From positions 7,874,168 through 7,938,167 of the forward strand of contig OZ038531.1 of NCBI GenBank assembly GCA_964036665.1: 64,000 bases of DNA, read 5' to 3'. The notes under the pieces were generated by a model that searched no databases, had not been told where the DNA came from, and saw only the letters and a list, made by a program, of their open reading frames with translations. Below are positions 11,240-22,500 of the stretch, in pieces (position 1 is the stretch's first letter; every line of letters starts with the position of its first letter). This stretch comes from Gordius sp. MW1. Its lineage: Eukaryota > Nematomorpha > Gordioida > Gordea > Gordiidae. The position numbers and the translations under genes were made by a program.

Positions 11240-12025
11240 TATTTTCATTAATTGCTATGCAATTTATGGGCTCGCTTTTTGGTGTCCGTTGTCCGTCCGT
11301 CCGTCCCACACCGTTCTGACTCCGTCTTCCAACGTTCTGACTTGCTGGTTCGATACCCGGAGAAGGACAAATTTTTTTTTATATTAAAATATATATTGGT
11401 CTTGTTAATACCATTGATAATATGACTTTTTGGCCGTCCGCTGGCTACTGACCAAAAAAAAATGACCATTGGCCAAATTGTGATTCTTTTTTTTCGTTTT
11501 TGAATTGGTTTTTAGGTTAACATTGATAATTACCCTATGCCCTCCCGTAGAAGGGCCTATGCCTCTACTGATAAGGGTCCCTGTGCCCCCCCCTCCTACA
11601 AAAGCCTATGCCTCTACTGATGTGGGTTTGAATCCCGGCGAGAGCAAATTCTTAATTGCTGGTTCGAATCCCGGAGAGGACAAATTTTTTTTAATTGTTA
11701 TTTAATTAAAATTTTGTTCTTGTTAATACCATTGATAATATTACTTTTTGGCCGTCCGCTGCCTACTGACCAATGAAAAAAATGACCATTGGCCAAATTG
11801 TAAATCGAAATTTTTTTTTGTGTCTTATGTATTTATATCCTTTTTGACCGTGTCCTGGCTACTGACCAATAAAAAAATGACCATTGGGCAAATTGTGATT
11901 CGAAATTATTTTCGTCTCTTATGTATTTTTATCCTTTTTGACCGTGTCTTGGCTACTGACCAATGAAAAAAATGACCAGTGGCCAAATTGTGATTCGACA
12001 TTTTTTTTTTATATTTGAAATATAG
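11240..12025 (+). repeat. Array of tRNA-related SINE-like units, right block part 1
   Basis: Opens with GCTATGCAATTTATGGGCTC and a GTCC run, mirroring the end of the left block. It contains B-box-like words (GGTTCGATACCCGG near 11347, GGTTCGAATCCCGG near 11660) and four hairpin words (CCAATG...CATTGG) near 11450-11985. It is interrupted at 12034 by a hAT insertion and resumes at 13184. Confidence 0.6.
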
Positions 12026-12033
12026 GCTATTTA

Positions 12034-13175
12034 TAGTGATGCGGAAAACCCGAGAAAAATCTCGGTCTCGTCTCGTCTCGAAAAACCGAGACAAAACGAG
12101 ACGAGAATTTGAAAAATGGAGTCGAGATCGAGACGAGAATTTTGAGGTCGAGACGAGACGATACGAGATTTTCTCGGCGAGATCTCGACTTTTTATTGAT
12201 CGTTAGTACAGTAAATTATTGTGTATTTTATTTTACATTTAAGGTATTAAGTCTAAATCAATATGTATGGAATATATTTGATATTAAAAAAAAATCCCAA
12301 GTGTAGTTAATATTATTTGCAAAAAAATTAAAATTTGGCAATCATTTACCTAAGTATGGTTGATTTTTGTCATACATTTAAATACGTATTCATTAATTTA
12401 AAGTTTAAACCTTATGTTCTTAATTCTATAATAATGCTGCTTTTATTGTTGTTTTTACAACGTTTTAATTTGTGCAACTAGTTATCAATTCTGTAAATAA
12501 TAATAACATCATTAAATGTCACTCGCAGTTTGTGGTTTATAGCGCTATAGTAAACATGCAATAAACACTATGGGCTATAATTAATGATGGTTATATTAAT
12601 GGACTTAAACATTTGCCTTAAATATGTTAAGGTCTACTTTGAAGCATTAGCAAAGGTTAATAAAGGGTCTCATTTTGCTCAATTATGCAACTAAATCAAC
12701 TATAAGCGAACTTATAATTTTCGAAGTGGATTTATAGTTGACAGACACAGTGAATTTAATACAAATATTATAATTTGCTAGAACAATAAAATTTAATTGT
12801 TTATATTTAAAATTTATTATAGTTTATTTTATCTTTATGAGTTAATTAATATCTTTACATTGTCAATGAGATGTCGTGTCCCGCTAAACCTTTAAAAAGT
12901 TTGTGTATTAAAGTTTTTCGAAAAATATAAAATTTGCCATTTGGATTTTTGAACACTTATTATATTTTTAATAAAACAGGAGAAATTTTTATTCCGAATA
13001 TATTTTTATTTAAAAGTCGAGACGAGACGAGAATTCTCGTCGAGACGAGACGAGACGAGACGAGACCGAGATTTTTCTAGACCGAGACGAGACGAGATCG
13101 AGATTTTTTTAATCGCTCCCGAGACGAGACGAGATTTTGTTTTCGAGACCGAGACGAGACGAGATCGAAACACTA
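12034..13175. mobile_element. Non-autonomous hAT with TCTCG/GAGAC arrays, copy A
   Basis: Starts TAGTGATGCGG and ends GATCGAAACACTA (hAT-type TAGNG ends). An exact 8-bp target duplication GCTATTTA brackets it (12026-12033 and 13176-13183). About 160 bp at the left and 160 bp at the right are arrays of the pentamer GAGAC/TCTCG with occasional T-rich spacers. The 820-bp core is AT-rich and non-coding. A second copy, inverted, is at 17159-18288 with a nearly identical core. Both copies interrupt other repeats or their flanks. Confidence 0.92.
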
Positions 13176-13183
13176 GCTATTTA

Positions 13184-14165
13184 GCCGTTTGCCGGCTACT
13201 GACCAATGAAAAAAATGACCATTGGCTAAATTGTGATTCAACATTTTTTTTTCGTTTTGAATTGGTATATTAGGTTAATATTGATAATTACCCTATGCCC
13301 TCCCGTAGAAGGGCCTATACTAATATAAGTCCCTTTTCCCCCCCCCTCCTACAAAAGCCTATGCCTCTACTGATGTGGGTTTGAATCCCGGCGAGAGCAA
13401 ATTCTTAATTGCTGGTTCGAATTCCGGAGAGGACAAACTTTTTTTAATTGTTATTTAATTAAAATTTTGTTCTTGTTAATACCATTGATAATATTACTTT
13501 TTGGCCGTCCGTTGGCTACTGATTAATGAAAAAAAATTACCATTGGCCAAATTGTGAATCGAAATTTTTTTTTCCGTTTTTGAATTGGTATATTAGGTTA
13601 ACATTGATAATTACCCTATGCCCTCCCGTAGACTATGCCCTCCCCTAGAAGGGCCTATGCCTCTACTGATGTGGGTTCGAATCCCGGATTGCTGGTTCGA
13701 TACCTGGAGAGGGCTAATTCTTTTTCATATTTTTTAAAATTAAGATATTGTTCTTGTTAATACCATTGATAATATGACTTTTTGGCCGTCCGCTGCCTAC
13801 TGACCAATGAAAAAAATGACCATTGGTTAAATTGTGAATCGAAATTTTTTTTTCGTCTCTTATGTATTTATATCCTTTTTGGCCGTGTCCTGGCTACTGA
13901 CAAATGAAAAAAATGACCATTGGCCAAATTGTGATTCAAAATTTTTTTTCGTCTCTTATGTATTTTTATCTTTTTTGACCGTGTCCTGGATACTGACCAA
14001 TAAAAAAAATGACCACTGGCCAAAGTGAGAATAAAATCAATTTTTTTTTCTAGATTATAATTATAGGCTAGTTATTTGGCTGTCTGCTGTGCTCGCTTTT
14101 CGTTGTCCGTCCGTCCAACATGTATATTAATTGCTTTTTCGAATCCCGAAAAGGACAAAAAAATT
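13184..14165 (+). repeat. Array of tRNA-related SINE-like units, right block part 2
   Basis: Continues the array broken by the hAT at 12034. It has five more hairpin words (near 13202, 13520, 13803, 13901, 13997), B-box-like GGTTCGAATCCCGG near 13676, and a closing GTCCGTCCGTCC near 14105. Repeated CCTATGCCTCTACTGATG words precede the tRNA-like part in each unit. 14166-14379 holds nothing recognised. Confidence 0.6.
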
Positions 14166-14379
14166 TTAATTAAATGGAAAATTTGTATAAATAATTAACG
14201 AATCCTTTTGCATTTAATACCCCTCTATAGGCATTGTCGCCCCTTCCCACCTTTCTCGCCCATAAATTGAGCAAATATGCTATTTTTATACGGAGTATAG
14301 ATGAGTTTCGTTCCCCCTTCCCTTGGACTCCTCCCCTTCCCCCTTCAGGGCCTAAGGCCCGAGTATTTCATATAATAAT

Positions 14380-14690
14380 GGACACGATAACGAGAGACAT
14401 TCAAAAGTCATCGCCATGCTCTATGCTCTATGCCGTTGTTATAGTACTATGCAAAGAGACAAAGGAGAAGGTATTCGAAGAAGCCGAAAAATGGTGAAAG
14501 CGCTTAGCTGGATATGGTTTAAAAGTCAACGATCGAAAAACCGTATACATGTAGATGAACGTCACTGGCTCCCATCGCCAGATGACCATTTAAAGTACTC
14601 AAAAGTAGACTTATATGCCTCGGATCGACGTTAAATTAAGGGGGAGGTTGCGCAACAGATGTCAATGTCCAGTAAAAGCATTGGCGAAGT
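14380..14690 (+). pseudogene. Non-LTR retrotransposon reverse transcriptase fragment
   Basis: Across frames, the + strand encodes MDTITRDIQKS, a decayed version of the catalytic YADD region (MLYAVVIVLCKETKE, where the Asp residues are gone), then EEAEKW, GYGLKVNDRKTVYM and a YLGS-like segment. This is the order seen from RT motif 5 onward in RTE-like non-LTR elements; the exact clade is not certain. The reading stops at about 14690, where an LTR element begins, and the same protein resumes at 16595. So the LTR element was inserted into this LINE. Confidence 0.75.
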
Positions 14691-14699
14691 ACGATTTCC

Positions 14700-14835
14700 T
14701 CGTTATTGTTAACGATATTTAATTATTATGTACATATGTATTCCTTGTGGAGGTTTACCACGTCTTTTTTGTTGCTGTTATTGAACTAGCATGTAAAGAT
14801 ATAAAACAAATTACAAATTAAACAAAATCATTAAA
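14700..14835 (+). mobile_element. 5' LTR, missing its start
   Basis: Matches the 3' LTR (16429-16592) through CGATATTTAATTATTATG, GTATTCCTTGTGGAGG and AAATCATTAAA. The first 24 bp of the LTR are absent. The sequence after it, TGGCGCGATCAACAGG, sits where a tRNA primer-binding site should be. Confidence 0.8.
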
Positions 14836-14865
14836 GTGGCGCGATCAACAGGATCTAAGAAGAGC

Positions 14866-15450
14866 ATGGAATCTATCCCTAGCTATAACCCTGCAGATAA
14901 GATAGAATCATATTTGTTCACATTAGCTAATATATTCAAATCTAGGAACATTACGGATCTAAATAAAAAAGGAACCACATTGATTCTGGCATATATGGGC
15001 CAAGGAAATGTTGAAAAGTATAGATCTTATTTATATCCTAAGGATATTACCACCGTCACCTATAAGGAATTAATTGATGCAATCAAGAAAGTTTTTAAAT
15101 TTAAAAGAACCATATTCCAAAACAGGTTAAATTTTATAAGATGCATTAAACAGGAGGGAGAAGCAATAAAGGACTATGCAAATAGACTTAAGACAATAGC
15201 AGAAGAATGTAATTTTGCTACTAATCTAGATGAACATCTCAGGGACCAGATGTTACATGGGATCCAAAACAAAACTTTAGAAATTGAAGTAAGAACACGA
15301 TGGCCTGAGGCTACAGATTCCAATGGCAATACAATAACATTTGAAGAGATATACAAGATTGCTGAAGCCATGGAGTTGGCCAAGAAAAAAGTCATAACTT
15401 ATGAAATTGATGCTATAAATCCAATGTACTCAAATGAATTAAACAAATAA
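14866..15450 (+). CDS. LTR-retrotransposon Gag capsid region
   Basis: An ATG at 14866 opens a 194-residue frame beginning MESIPSYNP; an upstream in-frame GTG at 14836 overlaps the primer-binding region and is not preferred. It has the gypsy-type Gag core pattern (IESYLFTLANIF, then FQNRLNFI, GEAIKDYANRLKTIAEEC, LRDQMLHGI) found in capsid proteins that package element RNA. One in-frame TAA at 15448 separates it from the zinc-knuckle and protease part at 15541 in the same frame. So Gag is interrupted once rather than scrambled. Confidence 0.82.
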   Translation: MESIPSYNPADKIESYLFTLANIFKSRNITDLNKKGTTLILAYMGQGNVEKYRSYLYPKDITTVTYKELIDAIKKVFKFKRTIFQNRLNFIRCIKQEGEAIKDYANRLKTIAEECNFATNLDEHLRDQMLHGIQNKTLEIEVRTRWPEATDSNGNTITFEEIYKIAEAMELAKKKVITYEIDAINPMYSNELNK

Positions 15451-15540
15451 TTAAATCCATCAAGTGATACCAACCTGTTACAGTGCTTAAGCAAATTTAA
15501 ATCAAATGAAGTATTTGAAAATCAGCCAACAAAAATAAAA

Positions 15541-16035
15541 ATGATAAAAAATTGCACAAGATGTGGACAGAATCACCTTTTAAATGGATGCCCTGCATTT
15601 AGTAAAACATGCCACAAATGTAACAAAATGAATCATTTCTCTAAATCATGTTGGCAGAAATATCATGTTAATCAAATTATCAATACTGTACAAGAAAATA
15701 AAAAGTACAGCAACATAAGACCCCAAATTAAGGTAAAGATAAATAAATTAGATGTTTCTATGATTTTTGACACGCGTGCAAATGTATCTTTAATAAATTA
15801 TGAAATTTACAAAACACTTAACAAGCCAAATATTTACCCTTGTCCTATAATTAAAACATATGGAAATCATTATATATCAACTATGGGTAAGGCAGTAGTA
15901 AATGTGAGATTGGGAACAAAATCTCTATACTTACCAATTATAGTGACAACAGCTAACCTCATACCAATATTTGGTACAAATTGGATTAAAGCTTTTGAAA
16001 TAACGTTACCTAAAGCAGTAACAATTAATACTTAA
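15541..16035 (+). pseudogene. Zinc knuckles plus defective retroviral-type protease
   Basis: In frame with the upstream Gag. Two CCHC knuckles are visible: C-x2-C-x3-H-x4-C (CTRCGQNHLLNGC) and C-x2-C-x4-H-x4-C (CHKCNKMNHFSKSC), expected to bind element RNA. An aspartic protease follows with its active site as FDTRANVSLI: the usual Asp-Thr-Gly has become Asp-Thr-Arg, which should abolish catalysis. The fold continues to IPIFGTNWI. The frame ends at 16035, and no reverse transcriptase, RNase H or integrase core follows. Confidence 0.82.
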
Positions 16036-16101
16036 CAAAATGAAATACCTGGAAACACGGCGTTAGATTTTATTAGGCCAAATCCTAAAGAAAAAAGAAA
16101 G

Positions 16102-16409
16102 AAAACTTAAGGAAATTTAGAGATTTTAAATTAAGGGATGATGTTCGGATACATGAAGAAAGAGGTCCTAGGTGGTACAAAGGCGTAATCCAGGATCAGA
16201 AAAGAGATTATTCTTACAATGTTGGTACGAAGGAAGGGTTTAAAAGGAAACAAGCCGATCAGTTAAGCCCGAGAGTTAGGTCAGGAGCTATACCGTATAA
16301 GGAACCTAATAGAGATGTCTGTAGTAAAAACAATTTAAATACATTGCCAGAAACAACGATGACGAGAACCTCTACTAGAATTCGGAAAGCACCTCTACGA
16401 AGAGCTTGA
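16102..16409 (+). pseudogene. Integrase C-terminal domain remnant
   Basis: An open frame ending at a TGA (16407-16409) encodes FKLRDDVRIHEE, RWYKGVIQDQ, YNVGTKEGFKRK and ADQLSPR. This is the SH3-like C-terminal domain pattern of gypsy integrases (D-x-V-x-R, W-x-x-G-x-I, Y-x-V, DQLRPR). Everything between protease and this tail is missing, so the element lost at least 2.5 kb in one or more internal deletions yet keeps both ends of its coding region. Confidence 0.75.
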
Positions 16410-16428
16410 CTTTTAATGAAGGGAGAAA

Positions 16429-16592
16429 TGTAATGATATGAATTATAATAACTTCGTTATTGTTGACGATATTTAATTATTATGTACATATGTATTCCTT
16501 GTGGAGGGTTACCACGTCTTTTTTGTTGCTGTTATTGAATTAGCATGTAAATTAGAAATAAAACATATTACAAATTAAACTAAATCATTAAA
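16429..16592 (+). mobile_element. 3' LTR with polypurine tract
   Basis: Begins TGTAATGATATGAATTA directly after a purine-rich AATGAAGGGAGAAA, a good polypurine tract. It shares its last ~136 bp with the 5' LTR at 14700-14835, with few mismatches. The whole element (14700-16592) interrupts a LINE. Confidence 0.82.
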
Positions 16593-16594
16593 TA

Positions 16595-17060
16595 TCCGGT
16601 CTAATATGCGACATAAAATTGCTTATATGGTTGAAGAGCAAAGCTTACAAATCCATCGCAAGACTGGTGTTACTCTATGGAAGTGAAACATGCACATTAA
16701 GCACCACGGAATAAAAGCTATTACAAGCCACGGAGATGAGAATGATACAGTGGAACTTGAAGTATACTAAGCTCGACCATATGACGAATGAGTTTCTCGT
16801 GACAAAAATGGGCAATCAACTTATGGCGAACATGATTAACAAAAACCGGCTAAGGTAAATCAAAAGTACTGGACATGGAGGTACCGGGGTAGAGAGGAAG
16901 AGGACGACCTCGTATCACGTGGAAAGGGCAGGTTGACAAAGTTATGAAACCAAAATTTATTAATCAAGACATGGCACTTACCTTGTCAAGATGGAAGAAA
17001 TTCATGAAAACAAACCCCACTAGTGCGACGAAACACCTGATAAAGATGAAGAATGGCGTA
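16595..17060 (+). pseudogene. 3' part of the interrupted non-LTR element
   Basis: Resumes the LINE reading after the LTR element. In changing frames it encodes [48 protein letters not shown] and QVDKVMK. The same C-terminal region occurs, inverted, in laminin intron 9 (31300-31680). Several frameshifts make it non-functional. Confidence 0.75.
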
Positions 17061-17158
17061 AACAAGAGAAGGGGGGATTTATACCCCCTCCCCCAATGGG
17101 TAAAATATTTTAAAACTATTATACCAAATTTGTTGGATGAATTTCTAATTCTTGTCAG

Positions 17159-18288
17159 TAGTGTTTCGATCTCGTCTCGTCTCGGTCTCGAAAACAAAAT
17201 CTCGTCTCGTCTCGGGAACGATTAAGAAAATCTCGATCTCGTCTCGTCTCGGTCTAGAAAAATCTCGGTCTCGTCTCGACTTTTAAAAAAAATATATTCG
17301 GAATAAAAAATTTTCCTGTTTTATTAAAAATACAAATAAGTGTTCAAAAATCCAAATGGCAAATTTTATATTTTTCGAAGAACTTTAATACACAAACTTT
17401 TTAAAGATTTAGCGGGACACGACATCTCATTGACAATATAAAGATATGAATTAACTCATAAAGATAACATTTTCTATAAAAAGTGCAGACTAAAAAAACT
17501 ATAAATAAATTTGAAATATAAAAAATTAAATTTTATTGTTCTAGCAAATTATAATATTTGTATTAAATTCACTGTGTTTGTCAACTATAAATGGACTTCG
17601 AAAATTATAAGTTCGCTTATAGTTGATTTAGTTGCATAATTGAGCAAAATGAGACCCTTTATTAACCTTTGCTAATGCTTCAAAGTAGACCTTAACATAT
17701 TTAAGGCAAATGTTTAAGTCCATTAATATAACCATCATTAATTATAGCCCATAGTGTTTATTGCATGTTTACTATAGCGCTATAAACCACAAAGTGCGAG
17801 TGACATTTAATGATGTTATTATTATTTACAGAATTGATAACTAGTTGCACAAATTAAAACGTTGTAAAAACAACAATAAAAGCAGCATTATTATAGAATT
17901 AAGAACATAAGGTTTAAACTTTAAATTAATGAATACGTATTTAAATGTATGACAAAAATCAACCATACTTAGGTAAATGATTGTCAAATTTTAATTTTTT
18001 TGCAAATAATATTAACTACACTTGGGATTTTTTTTAATATCAAATATATTCCATACATATTGATTTACACTTAATACCTTAAATGTAAATTAAAATACAC
18101 AATAATTTACTAAAATCTAACGATCAATAAAAAGTCGAGATCTCGCCAAGAAAATCTCGTATCGTCTCGTCTCGACCTCAAAATCTCGTCTCGATCTCGA
18201 CTCCATTTTTTAAATTCTCGTCTCGTCTCGGTTTTTCGAGACGAGACGAGACGAGACCGAGATTTTCCTCGGTTTTTCCGCATCACTA
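17159..18288. mobile_element. Non-autonomous hAT with TCTCG/GAGAC arrays, copy B (inverted)
   Basis: The mirror image of copy A. It starts TAGTGTTTCGATCTCG, ends CCGCATCACTA, and is bracketed by an exact 8-bp duplication CTTGTCAG (17151-17158 and 18289-18296). The AT-rich core matches copy A almost base for base over about 800 bp; pentamer arrays at the ends differ slightly in length. Different target duplications prove two independent insertions. Confidence 0.92.
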
Positions 18289-18296
18289 CTTGTCAG

Positions 18297-19480
18297 TATG
18301 TTAAATTAACTATAATTGAATTTATTTTAAATGAAATTTTATTCTTGTTTAAATTGAATACCTGACAAAAAGTTAGCGTCCCTTTTCCACCCTATTTAAT
18401 TCGAAAATGAAAAGATATTTAATTATCATCACTTTAGTAAAAAGAGCATTACAACTAATATTCAAGAGCACATTGTATAAAATTTGATAATAATCTAGGT
18501 AATTACGACATAGTTACGACATAGTTACGACATAGCCAACTTTATTAGTCTCCCATTGAGAAGCTTCATTGTAATATACACAGGTTTGCGCAGTAAATTA
18601 TAAAGTATATAGAATTCCAATTTAAAATGGCATCTATTTTCCTATAATCTAAATTATGAAAATAATGCTCGTGTTCATGATTTTTACTGCTACGCAATTT
18701 ATGGGCTGACTTTTGGTTGTCCTGTCCTATCCGTTGTTCTGCCCTATCCAAATTAGGTTTATTATTTAATAAAAATTTATGAATCTATCTTAATATACAA
18801 CCTAAATTTATTACAGTAGCATAGAAATACAATGGTAAAACGATTCATAATCATATATTTAATGTAGATTTAGATCTCCAAGGTATAGTAATGAGATCTA
18901 TTTTATAATCTCTATTGGTCTGTCACATTTATTTGAGTTAATTATGGTGAATATTTGTCTTTTTTGCTTGAATTATCATGAAATATTTAACACCATGTAT
19001 TGTGCAAAAAATAGTTTACTTACGAAGACAATTTTTACATTTATAAATATTATCATAGATAGGCAACATTACTGTTAATTTATAGTTAACACGTTAGAGT
19101 TAAAAAGTAGTGATAAATTCTAAATCTTATCCTTTATATCTATAGTTTTTAACGATCAACTCATAAATTTTGCATCAAGTGTTTGGAATAAGGTATGCAG
19201 GACTTAAATATTACTCACAATTTTAGATATGTTTAAGGTTCTTAAGTGTTTCCCTATGTATGAAATCGATATATACCAAATACCATTGTGCTTAAAAATT
19301 CATTTCACTCATATAATACATACCGTATAAATTGTAAAAAATCATACACCACAAATCTGGTTACTCAATATTAATAAGATACTGTGTTTTTTATATTAAT
19401 TCTTTAGCATACCATCGGACATATAATAAATTCAAATTATTTATTTTTTGTTTGATTTATCTTTCTCTACGTCTCTGCAG
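18297..19480. other. Intergenic / 5' flank of the laminin gene
   Basis: AT-rich, no gene. It holds an 11-bp motif repeated three times (TTACGACATAG, 18503-18535) and a GCAATTTATGGGCTGAC word near 18696 like the ends of the SINE-like blocks. Any laminin promoter and 5' UTR exon probably lie here, but no core promoter could be picked. Confidence 0.45.
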
Positions 19481-19560
19481 AAAATCATTTTTTATCATAG
19501 GAGCACTGCTTTAACCACGCCTGACATGATTCATACATTTGTTTAAAAACAAAATTTGAA
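19481..19560 (+). promoter_or_regulatory. Laminin 5' UTR end with probable upstream splice acceptor
   Basis: CTTTCTCTACGTCTCTGCAG ending at 19480 is a strong pyrimidine tract plus acceptor, so the first coding exon probably begins at 19481 and an untranslated exon lies upstream. A 6-codon upstream frame (ATG 19526, stop 19544-19546) precedes the real start at 19561. Confidence 0.55.
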
Positions 19561-22500
19561 ATGCATTATGGAAAAATATTTTATTCGCTCTTTTTACTAT
19601 ATGTAAATATTAAGTTTTTATCTGCGCAAAATTCTGCTAATGATTGCTACGAAATTGATGCCCGAGCAAAAAGATGTATGCCCCCTTTTCAAAATGCAGC
19701 CTTTAATATATTGGTGAACGTAACAAATACTTGTGGAAAGCCCCCTATAGAATTTTGCCTACAAACCGATGCAATAGGGCCAAGTAGCACTTGCCAAATG
19801 TGCGATTATAAGGATCCAAAGTCAGCACATCCACCATCTTATCTAACGGATTTTAATAATAATGAAAATTTAACTTGGTGGCAATCAGAAACCATGTTAC
19901 AAGGAATACAATATCCCAATTCTGTCAATTTGACATTGAATTTAGGTGCATTAAATGCTTTTATTATTAACTTTAATTAATAAAATTATTATAACTTTAT
20001 TATTTAACACATTATTGTAGCAAGCATAAAGTAATTAGCTTATGATTTATAAAACAGTTTATTATATAATTTTCATTTATTTTTCATCAAAAGTAATGTG
20101 CTTTTCTTTTTACAAAAATAGCTACTATTACAACCCTTGTTTTATATATTTTTGTTGAGGAGAAAAGATTTTTCAATTTTAAGATAACCACAAGTGTCAT
20201 CAATTTTGTGTATTCAGATATTTTATAAACGTAAATGATTTTTAAAAGATATCAAATTTACAATTTTTTAAACACTAAATAATTATTCTTGACGTATATT
20301 GTACCATCTTTACTTTTATATATGGAAAAAGGGGGGGGGGGGGGGAAGTTCAAAGACTTTACCTTTTATAAATAAGAAAATTGAATTACATTAATATATA
20401 GACATTTAGAATTAGTTTAGTTGTGGTTTATAAATTTTAACGTAACTTTTTTAATTTGCAGAATGGGATTTAAGATGTCTGGCACAGTCCAGAAAAGACT
20501 GACATAAATTAGATTTTCGGGCGGGCATTATAACAAGATAAGATTTTTTTATATAGTGTATTATTTTGTAATTTTTTAAAATTGATTTTATATTATTTAA
20601 AAATCGTTGTTCATATCCAAAAATTAAATTTAAATTTTAGGAAAATTATAATAAAAATACTACAAAAAATAAAAAAAGCATTATTTTTGGCCAGGCAGCT
20701 CTAATGATTCGGGTATGGCCGGACTGGCACCTAAAAATTTTCGGCTGGCCCGGTGGGCAATTAAGTTATTAAATCGGAGCGGGTCGGATTTAAGCAGAAA
20801 AATTTAGATAAATCAGAACTATGATTCCTGGTATGTTGTATAAAACCTAAATAATAGGTAGATTTTTAGCAATACAAATTTTGATATGCAAAATGTCGAA
20901 GAATTTTTGTATATAAAATTGCACTGGGGCTAGGTGAGGAAACTTCTATTGGCTTTGAAGAAATCTATTAAATACCAAACAGCAAGTAAATGCCCTTGCT
21001 CTTCTTTCTTTCCTAAGAAGGTTTAACCTTCCAAGGAGGTAGTATATATAAAAAAATTACAAATCTCTGCTGCTGCTAGCTGGTCTCTCAACTAAGTATA
21101 CTCTATATGTGAGAGAAAGGAAACCTTAAAAACGTTTCTTCTTCTCGTTATTATTACTTATACGATGGGCTTTTTACCAGATGTTATCATGCCCCCATCT
21201 CCCCTCATTTACTTTCTTAGCATTTTTCTTCTATTATGGCTCACCCATATATTTTGTTATTATAATGGCTTCGATCTCTTGTCAAACAACGCACGAGGGC
21301 GAGCTTGCGTTGAATAATACTAGCTTTTACAGAAGAAAACATGGCTTGTTAGTAGATAGTGAGAGCCTATCTTCTCTTTTCTTCTTTCCTTATGTGCAAT
21401 GCTGTGTTGCAGCATGCGGCGCTAGTATTCTATCTTGATACCTACCTACCAGTACCATTTTATAATTTATGAGCTAATAAGATAATATAATCGGTACGAT
21501 TGGCCTTGTCAGAATTTTTTTTGATAGAAATCATGGTCCGGACGGGTAATTTTTAAAATTTGTCGGGGAGGGATTGTACAGAATTTTCATGAATGATTGC
21601 AATGGAAATGTTAATTTTTCTGGAATTTGACTACCTCTAAAAAACTCTATTTATTCTTTTTGACACAAAACGGGTAAATTTATTGGTTAGCTTTAACTGG
21701 CGTCTGCTGACCAAATGGAGGGAGTTTAAAAATTATATGGGAATAATCATAGGAGTCTGTTTGAGGGGAAATATTCCCCCTTTCTTTTATCCAAAGTTCC
21801 CCATATGACTGATTCACAAGTATATTGATGTTTTTTCTGACATTCTGTATTAAACTATGCCCCCATCCCCGAAATTATGATTAAAACTTTCAACATTCTA
21901 ATTGCCCCTCTTTTAGCTAATATTAAACCTTTTAGTGTAGGCCGGCCCAAGAACCATGGTTATTATATTCAAATTCTAAACCTCGACCAAGCTAAAAGTG
22001 AAAGCTGACGGCTCTAAAACTTATATAACCTTAAAGATTTGGTGTGGCTTTCCACAAATTGTGCCACAATTATCGCAATTCTTCCAACAAGGATTGCTTT
22101 TTTCGCGAAGCAAAAGTCTTTTTGTTAATACATGGGCGCTAGCATTTAAATTAGAGGGGGGCAATAATGATTTAGGGAGGGGCAAAATGACCTTTTTTTT
22201 AAAGTTTTAGCACTAATTTTAATAAATTTCAACAAATTTTTGGATTTAGAGGGGGGCAGCCACCCCTTTCTGCCCTCGCGACGCCCATGCTTAAATATAT
22301 TAAGTCGTTGATTTAGTATCTAACCAAGAATAGTAGCGCGTCGTACGTAATATGATTATGTCCCCCACATCTCTTTCAAGAAACATTTAGTTAGTCAGGC
22401 GCGTTTTCTTATTAATAAAAGTTTATGCGCGTCTTTGTCCCCAAGCTAGGCATTGTTAAAGAAGGGGCATTTGTCATTATATCACCTTTAAACTTGAGAA

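Noticed and set aside
12015-12306. Arg/Glu-rich frames near 12015-12306
   Set aside because: Translations of the TCTCG/GAGAC array of a hAT element.
19946-19980. Extension of laminin exon 1 to the stop at 19980
   Set aside because: Intron read-through; splicing at 19945 to 23970 restores the conserved LN-domain sequence.
21181-21438. Hydrophobic 85-residue open frame in laminin intron 1
   Set aside because: No recognisable domain, intronic, and surrounded by repeat-like sequence.
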